A DNA stretch of 40,797 bases from an uncultured Bacteroidales bacterium. Lineage in GTDB: Bacteria > Bacteroidota > Bacteroidia > Bacteroidales > Paludibacteraceae. The position numbers and the translations under genes are program-made. The stretch covers positions 1 through 40,797 of the forward strand of contig CAIWCC010000228.1 in NCBI GenBank assembly GCA_903911085.1, read 5' to 3'. Positions within the stretch are counted from its first letter, which is position 1, and each line of letters begins with the position of its first letter. The notes under the pieces were generated by a model. That model worked only from the letters and a program-made list of their open reading frames with translations, did no database searches and had not been told where the DNA came from. Shown here piece after piece: positions 1 through 8,140 of this stretch.

Positions 1-34
1 GTTTTATCCCTCCGCTAAAGCTCCGGGATAAAAC
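1..34. repeat. Inverted repeat, 10-bp perfect arms
   Basis: GTTTTATCCC at 1-10 is exactly complementary to GGGATAAAAC at 25-34, giving a 10-bp stem with a 14-nt loop. It may be the edge of a larger repeat or a terminator of a gene to the left of the window; no T-run follows, so a terminator role is doubtful. Confidence 0.6.
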
Positions 35-207
35 ACCGCTCTGATTATTACAATCAAAATAATCTCTTTTTAAACTGGTGATTATTAATTGCGAAAAATT
101 GGTGGTTTTTTATTTGCTAGTTACAGAGGTCTGGGTTAAAAAAAAAGAACGAATATATTTTTTCCGTCTTAACAGATTTTTTACAACCCACCCGTAGGGA
201 TTGCCTA

Positions 208-388
208 TGCATAACCCCCAAATTTATTTGGGGGAAAAATAAAAAAAGTAAATTGAACTCCATCGGAGTTCTCCAACACTCGCAAATGTCTGATAAACAA
301 AGGGAAACTCCTCTGGAGTTGTGCTAGAATTATTCCTACATCCCCCAAATAAATTTTGGGGTTATGCACATGTAACTCCTCTGGAGTT
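208..388. repeat. Cluster of short palindromes and a 28-bp inverted repeat
   Basis: A 28-bp segment around 208-235 (containing CCCCCAAATTTATTTGGGGG) recurs in inverted orientation at about 341-369 and each copy is itself a hairpin. Between and beside them AACTCC-N3-GGAGTT occurs three times, at 256-270, 306-320 and 374-388. Palindromes of this kind are typical of REP-like intergenic elements; no protein-coding potential was seen. From 389 to 576 nothing recognisable was found. Confidence 0.65.
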
Positions 389-576
389 TTTTAGCAACCC
401 TATTTACACGACATAATTTATTGCCACTTACTCTATTGATTTTGCAATTATTAAAAAAAAAATCACAACAGTAATACGAAATTGATAAACACTCTGTATC
501 TGCCAAAATTTCACTGACAAATTCGGATGTTTTTTGACAATTTTAGCAATTATTTTAAATTGCAACATTATTTTAC

Positions 577-825
577 ATTGGTGTCCGATGAAAATTGAAA
601 AAAAATAATGTCGCTCCGATAGAGCTTATTGGCAATTCTAATTCATTGATTACCATAATGTCGCTTCTCTGAAGCTATTTATAAAAAGTCCCATTGGGAC
701 GAAATTATGGTAGAAAGTATTCAAAAACAAAACCTTAGCCACATCGTGGCGACATTATCTCAAAGCATTATTGGAAGCGGTTTTTTTAGATATAAAATAA
801 AAAGTTTATCGGACAACAATAAATA
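577..825. repeat. MITE-like element, copy 1
   Basis: Positions 601-812 match 19389-19599 at roughly 90% identity by eye, in the same orientation. The element contains three short hairpins (613-625, about 690-702 and 738-750) and ends to the right in CGGACAACAATAAA, the reverse complement of TTTATTGTTGTCCG, which starts the second copy at 19361. Short length, lack of an ORF and possible terminal inverted repeats suggest a non-autonomous mobile element or composite REP element. Which transposase would move it is unknown. Confidence 0.65.
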
Positions 826-985
826 TTTTACAAAAAAGGACAGCCGTTTTTATATATATTAAATTTTGGCACGCAATTTGTGTATAAATTTATACAATTA
901 TTTAGCAATTTAATATAAAATATTTGAAAAATATCCTCACATATCGCCCACTAGCCAACTGCCAAAGGACAGGTACATACGCACT

Positions 986-1336
986 ATGAAGTTTATAGCT
1001 ACTAGTACCGAACTTTTGTCGCATTTGCAGGCAATTCGTAGGGTTATTGAATTAAAAAACAATCATTTCGAATTTGACCAAGTACAGGAATGTTTCATCC
1101 TGCAACAAAAAACGGGTAAACGCAATATTAAAGTCGAAAATCTGTTTAGTCATTCGGTTTGTATACTTATCAGACGCCTCTTGGTGTACCTGAGCGGTAT
1201 TATTGATCTTCTTATCCGGCAATCAAACACACTACTCTATAGAGAATTATCGATATTCTTCGGACTTTGCTGCAGCAGTTCGGGCTATATCTTTAACGCC
1301 ATTACTGGCACCTCCTCGCACCCCATACCTGCTTAA
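986..1336 (+). pseudogene. dnaN-like N-terminal fragment (beta clamp remnant)
   Basis: The first 26 or so residues, beginning MKFIATSTELLSHLQAIRRV, closely resemble the conserved start of Bacteroidales DNA polymerase III beta clamps (MKF-x-SST-x-LLSHLQAISRVI-x-SKN). After residue 26 the similarity ends: the typical continuation LPILDNFLF is absent and the remaining 90 residues look like non-coding translation with no recognisable domain. The real clamp is about 370 residues, so this cannot be functional as a clamp. It is most likely a captured or decayed piece of dnaN. Whether the ORF downstream of the match is expressed is unknown. Confidence 0.5.
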
Positions 1337-1440
1337 TTATTATACACCCAACCTACTGCCTCGTTGGCAGTTTAGGTTCAAATGTTATTCGAATGGAATA
1401 GCAAATCAAATTTAGTATAATAATTTTTAAATCACATAAT

Positions 1441-2172
1441 ATGGGGCCGAAAGCCAAAATATCAAGGTTGTCCAACGATTCGTTAGGCACTTTAACAGCT
1501 CGCATCATTCATAATATTGATGCATCAACGGTAGTAGAAGTAAAAACTGCCGATTTCTATGATTTGACAGTAGCGGTTTACGAACGTTACAGAACTGCTA
1601 CTACAAAAGGCGAAAAAAAGAAAGACGACGCCATTAAAGTTGAATTTCAGAACCGGAAGGATATCTTCGGAGATATCAGAAAATACCTGCAAGGTTTGCA
1701 AATTTCGCCCGACGAAGATACAAAAACTTCGGCAAATAAAGTTTATACAGAGTTAACCCGATTTGGACGCGACTTTGTAAATACCAAAACTGCCGACCAG
1801 TCTTATATCTACAGTCAGATAATAGCCGGACTTAAGAAAACCGAACTGTCTGCCGACATACAAACCGTAAAGCTAAGCGCTAAGGTGGCACAATTAGAGA
1901 CAGCGCACCGCAACTACGAAGAACAATATATGCAGTGGGGTGATTTTAAAAAAGCGGCACTACCAGCTTCGAAGCTACGCAGCGAAGTTGAATCGGCTCT
2001 AAAAAACTTAATCGACGAAATGGACTGGCTGATTCGTAAATCTCCATCGGAGGCGTTAAAAAACCTGCATACAAGTATATATGCACGTATTGACGAATTA
2101 AATTTGTCGAACAATAAAAACAAACCCGACGAAACCTCCGACACTAAAGCCGGAAGTGAAAACGCAGCCTAA
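1441..2172 (+). CDS. DUF6261-like hypothetical protein
   Basis: A 243-residue soluble, charged and mostly helical protein with no signal peptide or membrane segment. Its length, the start KISRLSNDSLGTL and the overall helix-rich pattern with conserved Lys/Glu stretches resemble the DUF6261 family found in Bacteroidota, often in several copies per genome. Function is not known. It has an ATG start after an AT-rich leader and is followed by a good rho-independent terminator at 2292-2324, so it appears to be transcribed alone. The last 25 residues (after NLSNNKNKPDE) are low-complexity and probably disordered. The family assignment is from memory of its pattern and is not certain. Confidence 0.6.
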   Translation: MGPKAKISRLSNDSLGTLTARIIHNIDASTVVEVKTADFYDLTVAVYERYRTATTKGEKKKDDAIKVEFQNRKDIFGDIRKYLQGLQISPDEDTKTSANKVYTELTRFGRDFVNTKTADQSYIYSQIIAGLKKTELSADIQTVKLSAKVAQLETAHRNYEEQYMQWGDFKKAALPASKLRSEVESALKNLIDEMDWLIRKSPSEALKNLHTSIYARIDELNLSNNKNKPDETSDTKAGSENAA

Positions 2173-2291
2173 AGCTGTAAATCTTAAACTATAATAAAAG
2201 CCACTAGAACAAAGAGTAAAGACAAGATGTAGTATATCAATGCTTTACCAAGTTCAAAGTGTAGGTTATAAATGAAGTTTATTATATCAAG

Positions 2292-2324
2292 AAAGCTCAC
2301 AGATTTATTCTGTGGGCTTTTTTT
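2292..2324 (+). terminator. Rho-independent terminator
   Basis: AAAGCTCACAG (2292-2302) pairs with CTGTGGGCTTT (2310-2320) with one G-T wobble and a 7-nt loop; the arm runs into a T-tract (2318-2324). It ends the DUF6261-like gene. Confidence 0.85.
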
Positions 2325-2330
2325 ATGGGA

Positions 2331-2564
2331 AACTGTAGGCATCCAGTAAACTTATTTCCTTCAATATTTTCTAACTGTAAGCCTCAGGTAAACTTTTTTG
2401 GTTCAATATTTTCTAACTGTATGCCTCCGGTTAACTTTTTTGCTTCAATATTTTCTAACTGTAGGCCTCAGGTAAACTTTTTTGTTTCAATATTTTCTAA
2501 CTGTACGCCTCAGGTAAACTTTTTTGGTTCAATATTTTCTAACTGTACGCCTCCGGTAAACTTT
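2331..2564. repeat. 42-bp tandem repeat, about 5.6 copies
   Basis: Units start at 2331, 2373, 2415, 2457, 2499 and 2541 (the last one partial, 24 bp). Each begins AACTGTANGCCTC and ends TTCAATATTTTCT. Because 42 is divisible by three, the array is open in one frame (a 14-residue peptide repeat NCxPxVNFFxSIFS), giving an apparent 150-residue ORF from 2325. That ORF starts inside the T-run of the upstream terminator and has no ribosome-binding context, so I treat it as a minisatellite rather than a gene. From 2565 to 2833 there is only AT-rich sequence. Confidence 0.85.
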
Positions 2565-2774
2565 CAACACCAAATTTTATCCTCGTTACATCAGTTTCTC
2601 AATTCATCATGGCGCAAAGATTCAACTGCCAAAAGCACTCCAACTATACATTTTGTTTCTACAATCTACTATCCTTCATTGCATATTCTATCCCGACCAT
2701 CACCTACAATAATAAATCTTTACACCCAAAAAAAAATGAGTAACAAAAATGTGAAGATTGTGAAGATTTTTTTG

Positions 2775-2782
2775 TAGTTTTG
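2775..2782 (+). promoter_or_regulatory. Candidate -7 box for the HNH/methyltransferase operon
   Basis: TAGTTTTG matches the Bacteroidota -7 consensus TAnnTTTG, 51 bp before the ATG at 2834. A TTTTTTTG run lies directly upstream; no well-spaced -33 TTTG was found. Confidence 0.4.
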
Positions 2783-2833
2783 TGGGGTTGAAAAATAAAC
2801 ACAAATTCATTAAAAACCTAATACGAATTATTT

Positions 2834-3904
2834 ATGTTGTTTGATAAAAATCCAACTACTGAAACCAAAGAAATTGCTCAAATTTTCAATAGTACAGTTT
2901 CAACCTACAAGTATTATTGGTTTGTTTCAATACTCGATATTGTTGTAAAAGAACAACGCCGACAGATGTCATTTTGGGAAGTAATTGCTGGAATGGTAGC
3001 TGAAGCTTGGTATCCTATTCATTATTTTCGATTATCTTTTGGTAAATCCGATTCGTTTTACACACAAATCATTGAAATTCAACAAGAATTAAAAATCCCA
3101 ATTGACGCAAAGAAAGAAATAATTAAAAACAGAATTATTGAAAACATTCATTTACCTAAGATAAAAAGTATTCTGAATGTATTTAAAGCTAACGTTCCTT
3201 ATCGTTTTTTATCTCCATGGATAAAATATTCTACAGACAAACAAGTATCGTATCTATCTCAATCGTACACAAACAATTGTTTATACTTAATAAAAGATAA
3301 TACCATCGAAATTAATCCTTTATGGATACACTATATTAATGTTAATTATTTGATATTAAAGGATTATGCATATTGGAATTTAGCCGAATTTATTCAAAAA
3401 CGAAATCCAAATGTACCAGATATAACATCGAAATTAGTAAAACCAATAACACGTAATGCCTTAACCAATCAACGTAAATTCTGGAATACGTATATAGAAA
3501 TAAAAGGTCCAATGCCATGTATATACAGCCACAAGTTATTAGAAAAGAAGACGTTTGATTTAGACCATTTTATACCTTGGAGCTATATCACCACCGATTT
3601 GCTTTGGAATATCATTCCGGCTAATCATGAAGCAAATATCTCAAAAAGTGACAATCTGCCAATATTGAAAAATTTATTGCCTCAGTTTGCAAGGCAACAT
3701 CAATTGGCACTAAAAGAAATTTATGCAATTAACCACAACAACACTATTTTAGAAGATTATCTAACTATATACGATTCAGTGCCTGAATTAATACACCTTT
3801 CGGAAAATGATTTTTTGAATGTATTTCAAAAAACATTTTCGCCAATGGTTCAGATTGCAGAAAATATGGGTTTTAAGTATTGGCAAAATAAATTTCAACT
3901 ATGA
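2834..3904 (+). CDS. HNH endonuclease domain protein
   Basis: A 356-residue protein whose C-terminal half carries an HNH nuclease signature: C229, then D242-L-D244-H245-F-I-P-W, then L-L-W-N259 and N268-I-S-K-S-D-N-L-P. The pattern D-x-DH-F-x-PWS...LWN-x-x-P...N-x-x-KS-x-x-LP is characteristic of HNH proteins in defence islands. The Cys pair that often binds structural zinc in such domains is incomplete (C229-x-x-S). The N-terminal 220 residues are helix-rich and not recognised. Its stop overlaps the start of the next gene by 4 nt (ATGA), so the two are translationally coupled. Probable role is DNA cleavage in defence; the substrate is unknown. The ATG at 2834 is the only plausible start near the promoter box. 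Confidence 0.75.
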   Translation: MLFDKNPTTETKEIAQIFNSTVSTYKYYWFVSILDIVVKEQRRQMSFWEVIAGMVAEAWYPIHYFRLSFGKSDSFYTQIIEIQQELKIPIDAKKEIIKNRIIENIHLPKIKSILNVFKANVPYRFLSPWIKYSTDKQVSYLSQSYTNNCLYLIKDNTIEINPLWIHYINVNYLILKDYAYWNLAEFIQKRNPNVPDITSKLVKPITRNALTNQRKFWNTYIEIKGPMPCIYSHKLLEKKTFDLDHFIPWSYITTDLLWNIIPANHEANISKSDNLPILKNLLPQFARQHQLALKEIYAINHNNTILEDYLTIYDSVPELIHLSENDFLNVFQKTFSPMVQIAENMGFKYWQNKFQL

Positions 3905-4758
3905 AAAAGATCGTCAATAACCCACACTTAACAGCCATTGAACGAACAGCCATGTCGTTCCCAACACGTTGGTTGAAAGAACAAAATTGGCTGAAAGGAG
4001 AAATTTTGGATTTTGGTTGTGGCTTTGGAATTGATACGGAACAGCTTAAAGAACAAGGTTTTGATATTGTTGGCTACGATAATTATTATCTACCTGAATA
4101 TCCTGAAAAACGCTTCGATACGATTATCTGTAATTATGTGCTGAATGTGTTAGAGCCCAACGAACAGGCAGAGGTTTTAATGTCGGTCTCAGAATTGCTA
4201 AAACCAACAGGCAAAGCCTATTTTGCCGTGAGGCGAGATTTGAAAAGTGAAGGATTCCGTACACATTATGTTCATAAACTCCCTACCTTTCAAAGCAATG
4301 TAATTCTTCCTTATAAGAGTGTTTTCACGAACGAAAATTGCGAAATCTACGAATACAAACATTATAATCAGACAGCAAAAGCGCCAACAGATTGCGTTTT
4401 TTGCAATTTGGACAGTGAAAAGGAACTTATTTCAGAAACTGCAACTGCCGTTGCATTTTTAGATAGTTTTCCGGTAAATCCCGGACACACATTAATTATC
4501 CCCAAGCGACATGTGGCTGATTACTTTGAGCTTTCAATCCACGAGCAACGTGCTTTGTGGTTGGTGGTTAATCGTTGTAAAACACTAATTCAAAAACGCT
4601 TTAATCCCGATGGCTTTAATGTAGGTATAAACGTTGGCGAAGCAGCCGGACAAAGTATTTTTCATGTTCATATCCATTTGATACCAAGATACAAAGGTGA
4701 TGTTGAAAATCCAAGAGGTGGGGTGAGAGGGGTGATAGCGGGGAGGAAGGAGTATTGA
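3901..4758 (+). CDS. Bifunctional class I SAM methyltransferase / HIT-family protein
   Basis: A 285-residue fusion. Residues about 10-145 form a Rossmann methyltransferase with the SAM-binding motif DFGCGFG (37-43) and the downstream motif FDTIICNYVLNVL. Residues about 153-285 form a HIT domain with a CVFC pair near its start and the histidine triad H255-V-H257-I-H259-L-I-P. HIT proteins hydrolyse nucleoside-phosphate linkages; the methyl acceptor is unknown. The fusion occurs as a named family in other bacteria. The gene overlaps the HNH gene by 4 nt, implying joint expression and perhaps joint function, for example modification and cleavage, though no specific target is shown by the sequence. 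The C-terminus is complete. Confidence 0.85.
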   Translation: MKKIVNNPHLTAIERTAMSFPTRWLKEQNWLKGEILDFGCGFGIDTEQLKEQGFDIVGYDNYYLPEYPEKRFDTIICNYVLNVLEPNEQAEVLMSVSELLKPTGKAYFAVRRDLKSEGFRTHYVHKLPTFQSNVILPYKSVFTNENCEIYEYKHYNQTAKAPTDCVFCNLDSEKELISETATAVAFLDSFPVNPGHTLIIPKRHVADYFELSIHEQRALWLVVNRCKTLIQKRFNPDGFNVGINVGEAAGQSIFHVHIHLIPRYKGDVENPRGGVRGVIAGRKEY

Positions 4759-4836
4759 TATTATCTAATTTTAATATCAGTAGTTATAACTGTTTAGTTT
4801 AAGTTTTTAAAATATCAATAAACCATTGAAAAGGTT

Positions 4837-4844
4837 TATATTTG
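4837..4844 (+). promoter_or_regulatory. Candidate -7 box upstream of the NACHT gene
   Basis: TATATTTG matches TAnnTTTG and lies 203 bp before the ATG at 5047, so a long leader would result. No convincing -33 TTTG at 19-21 bp was seen. Confidence 0.3.
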
Positions 4845-5046
4845 CGGTACAATTTATAATGCGACTACAAATAGCCACTAATACTGCGAGTATGGTTATT
4901 AATCACTTAATGAAAATATGCTTAGTTGTAATGGATATATTTATATGTTATGCCACATTCAAAAAAATAAAAGCGAAGCAAAACTTCGAGACAATTAACT
5001 AATAGAAAAATAAATATCTTTTAAGCAATAATCAAAAATAACGCCA

Positions 5047-7929
5047 ATGAAAAAATCTAAAATTGAAAGAATTGAAGAATTGCAATTTCCTAAATTTAAA
5101 GAAACAGTCGCAAATTTAGTAGAAAAGTTAGGATATAAAGATATTCAAAAATACGAGGACGTTATTATTGCTTCAAATACAAGTCCCCTTAGTTCTGAGA
5201 AATACTTATTTATACTCTTTAAAGAACAACTAAGTGGTATTGTAAACATAGAAGAGATTAAAAATACAATCTTGCTAAGACACGAATTACATGTTTCTAA
5301 TGTAATTTACATATTATCACAGTTTAATATTTCTTCTGGGTTTGAATCTACAATATCAAAAGAGATAACTCAATTCAAATTACAGTTTATTGGCAGAGAT
5401 AGACTTGTTAAATTGTTAGATGAACTATATTCAGATTTTTGGAAACACGATGATTTGGCACTATTAGAATATGAGAAAAAATTCTGTTCTCAATTTAAAA
5501 AAGACACAGAAATAAATAAATTAAAGATATTCAATGACAAATATCAAAAACTTTTAGATATTTATATTGAACCACGCATAACACATTTCTATGAGGATAA
5601 AGCAACTCAGACTCCTGCAAACAAGAAAGTGCAAGTCCATGAAATCCTTTTAGACAAAAAACCTGTGATAATTTCAGGTGAAGCGGGTACTGGAAAATCC
5701 ACATTTCTAAAGAAAGTTGGAGAACTTTTCATTGAAAATAATTTAGACGCTGACAAGAAAACTACGCCAGTATATTTGACAGCAAATGAAATATTTGAAG
5801 CAGAGTATTTGATTGAAAATATTATACTAAAGAAAATTGAATCAAATTTTGGAACTGTCAAGATAGATGAGTTTATCGAATCTTATAACATTGCTATATT
5901 GATTGATAGCATTGATGAATTAGATGATGAAACACAAAAAAAGATATTGCATGAGTTACAAAAATTAACTGGAAAAAAAGGAATTCGATATATAATTGGC
6001 ACTCGTAACTCAGAAAAAATCATATCTCTTAACGGGACTAAAGATTATAATAGCTATTCAATTGAGAAGTTTAACAACGAACAAATTAAGAAATTTATTT
6101 CAAAATTCTTCTTGGGAGAAGACATTAAAGCTGATAATTTACTTGAAGCATTAAAAGAAAATAGAATAATTGAGAAACTTCCAATAACTCCTTTAACACT
6201 GTCATTAATATCAATTTTATACGAAGAAAATAACTTGGAGATTCCGGCAACAATTGCTGACATATATGACAATTTTAATTCTTTGATAATTGGTCGATCG
6301 ACCGTTTCAAGTAAAATTGAGTTTATTGATATTTCCTTTAAAGAGAGAATACTTTCTTTATACGCTCTGTACTTACTAGAAAAGAATCAGCATACACCTT
6401 TGATTAAAAAGGATTTTATCGACTATTTTTCTAAGCATTTTGCAGGCAAGACTCTGCCAATTAAAAAAGGAACGTTAGAAGAAGTTCTGAACTATCTAAT
6501 TGACAACACAGGTGTGTTAGTTTTGAAGGATAATAAATGGGTACAATTTAGTCATGATTCATACATGGAGTATTATGGAGCAGTTGAAATATTTAAGCAC
6601 CAAAGAGAAAAAGAATCACTCTTAGTTGATAATTTTTTTGAAAATAATTGGCAAAATGCAGCAATTTTTTACGCTGGTAAATCCAAGGATTTACCTATAT
6701 TTTTATCAAAAATCATAGACAAACTAAAAACTTCAAATCAACTTCACGACTATTATTCTGGTGTTTTGGGTTCTGGTTATATTTTACAAGCATTATATCA
6801 AACGGACAATCAGTTGCGTAAAAATGCAGTTTTAGAGGCATTAGAAATGAATGTTAAAGCGACAGATGTCTTAATGAAATTGGCTTCTGATGAAATGATG
6901 ATGTTTAAAAGTTACAGTATTCCAATTATACAATTAATGAATTTTATGTACTTCTATGAAACATTTAATTCAATTACAATCAAAGAACCACTTAAGCTCG
7001 CATTTGATGAAACTTACAAAAAATTTGAACTAAATAATTTACCTGTTGATGGGTTGAAATCAATTCAGTTAGCTATGACTCTTGATTCTAAACGTATTAA
7101 TGAGCCTACACCACTTTCACAAGTACTAGAATCTAAGCAAATTTTTAAAGAACCGTTATTATATACAATTTTAGATTTTTCCTTTTCTCTCTTTGGTAAT
7201 GAAAAGTATAAGAAATTAAAGGAAGATATTAGAAAAGAGCACTTTCCTAAATTAAAAGAAATTGTAAAGAAACTTGTGCAGCTACCCGCAGGAAGATTAC
7301 GGTTTACAAACCTAGACTCAATATCTTCAAACAAGAAAATTCAGGTTGTTGTAGAAGGTAAAACTGATGCAGAAATCTTAGAACATGCCTTTTATTCCTT
7401 GACAAATGGTCAGTATCCTTATTGGAAAGTAAGTGCAGCTGGGAATAATGATTCAGGTGGTGCTTCAGAGGTTGCAAAAACGATTTCTAATTGCAAACCA
7501 ATTTTAGAAGATGAAGAAATAATAATTGGTATTTTTGACCATGATGCAAAAGGCTTACAAGAATTTAGAGGTTTAAAAAATAGTGTCTTTGAAACTCACA
7601 CTAAAGATACAATAAGAAAGCATATAAATTCAAAAATATACGGCTTGATGATTCCAGTTCCTGGTGAAATGGATTGTTATTTAAAGAAAGATCAGGCATT
7701 TAATTTCTTTGAAATCGAGCATTATTTTGGTTATGACTTTCTATCTCAAAATGACATAATTGAGAATACTGAAATTCCTGATATATACAAGATTAAAGAT
7801 TCAAAAAAGAAAAATTTCTCGAAAAAAGTACGTGAACAGCATGAATCAATTTTATTTAGACACTTTATAGGCTTATTCAAACAAATAGACAGTATTACAG
7901 GTATGAATATCGAATATATAGAAGATTAA
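5047..7929 (+). CDS. NACHT-type STAND NTPase with C-terminal TOPRIM-like domain
   Basis: A 960-residue protein in three parts. Residues 1 to about 130 begin EELQFPKFKETVANLVEKLGY and resemble a diverged Mrr/PD-(D/E)xK-like fold; I cannot assign catalytic residues there. The centre is a NACHT/STAND NTPase: Walker A GEAGTGKST at 211-219, Walker B ILIDSIDELDD at 284-294, and a downstream winged-helix-like region including FSHDSYMEYYGAVE, common after NACHT domains. The C-terminal quarter has a TOPRIM-like pattern: VVEGKTDAEIL with E770 and D774, then GIFDHDAKGL with D831 and D833. TOPRIM domains bind metal and cut or join nucleic acid. STAND NTPases are sensors in anti-phage defence, so a sensor-plus-nuclease role is inferred. 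It stands alone, 288 bp after the HIT fusion and 211 bp before the helicase. Confidence 0.75.
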   Translation: MKKSKIERIEELQFPKFKETVANLVEKLGYKDIQKYEDVIIASNTSPLSSEKYLFILFKEQLSGIVNIEEIKNTILLRHELHVSNVIYILSQFNISSGFESTISKEITQFKLQFIGRDRLVKLLDELYSDFWKHDDLALLEYEKKFCSQFKKDTEINKLKIFNDKYQKLLDIYIEPRITHFYEDKATQTPANKKVQVHEILLDKKPVIISGEAGTGKSTFLKKVGELFIENNLDADKKTTPVYLTANEIFEAEYLIENIILKKIESNFGTVKIDEFIESYNIAILIDSIDELDDETQKKILHELQKLTGKKGIRYIIGTRNSEKIISLNGTKDYNSYSIEKFNNEQIKKFISKFFLGEDIKADNLLEALKENRIIEKLPITPLTLSLISILYEENNLEIPATIADIYDNFNSLIIGRSTVSSKIEFIDISFKERILSLYALYLLEKNQHTPLIKKDFIDYFSKHFAGKTLPIKKGTLEEVLNYLIDNTGVLVLKDNKWVQFSHDSYMEYYGAVEIFKHQREKESLLVDNFFENNWQNAAIFYAGKSKDLPIFLSKIIDKLKTSNQLHDYYSGVLGSGYILQALYQTDNQLRKNAVLEALEMNVKATDVLMKLASDEMMMFKSYSIPIIQLMNFMYFYETFNSITIKEPLKLAFDETYKKFELNNLPVDGLKSIQLAMTLDSKRINEPTPLSQVLESKQIFKEPLLYTILDFSFSLFGNEKYKKLKEDIRKEHFPKLKEIVKKLVQLPAGRLRFTNLDSISSNKKIQVVVEGKTDAEILEHAFYSLTNGQYPYWKVSAAGNNDSGGASEVAKTISNCKPILEDEEIIIGIFDHDAKGLQEFRGLKNSVFETHTKDTIRKHINSKIYGLMIPVPGEMDCYLKKDQAFNFFEIEHYFGYDFLSQNDIIENTEIPDIYKIKDSKKKNFSKKVREQHESILFRHFIGLFKQIDSITGMNIEYIED

Positions 7930-8140
7930 CTCATACTCTTAAGGGCGTATTCTGTGTGAATATTTTTAAAACAAGGGTTTAACACAGGCTCTTATTGTGA
8001 TCTGCTAGCTGACGTGCATTTTGCTTTAGTCGTAAATCTTTCTATTTTGTTTCGCTATTCATAAAGATAGATTTAAGGGAAAAAATAGAGATTGTGGATT
8101 ATGGGAAGTTGTAAAAATATAAGTAAATCAACATCGTTTT

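Noticed and set aside
1203-1415. 70-residue frame after the dnaN scrap
   Set aside because: It needs a TTG start, overlaps another frame and has no recognisable family.
2325-2777. 150-residue ORF across the 42-bp repeats
   Set aside because: It starts in a terminator T-run, is open only because the repeat period is a multiple of three, and its tail is low-complexity.
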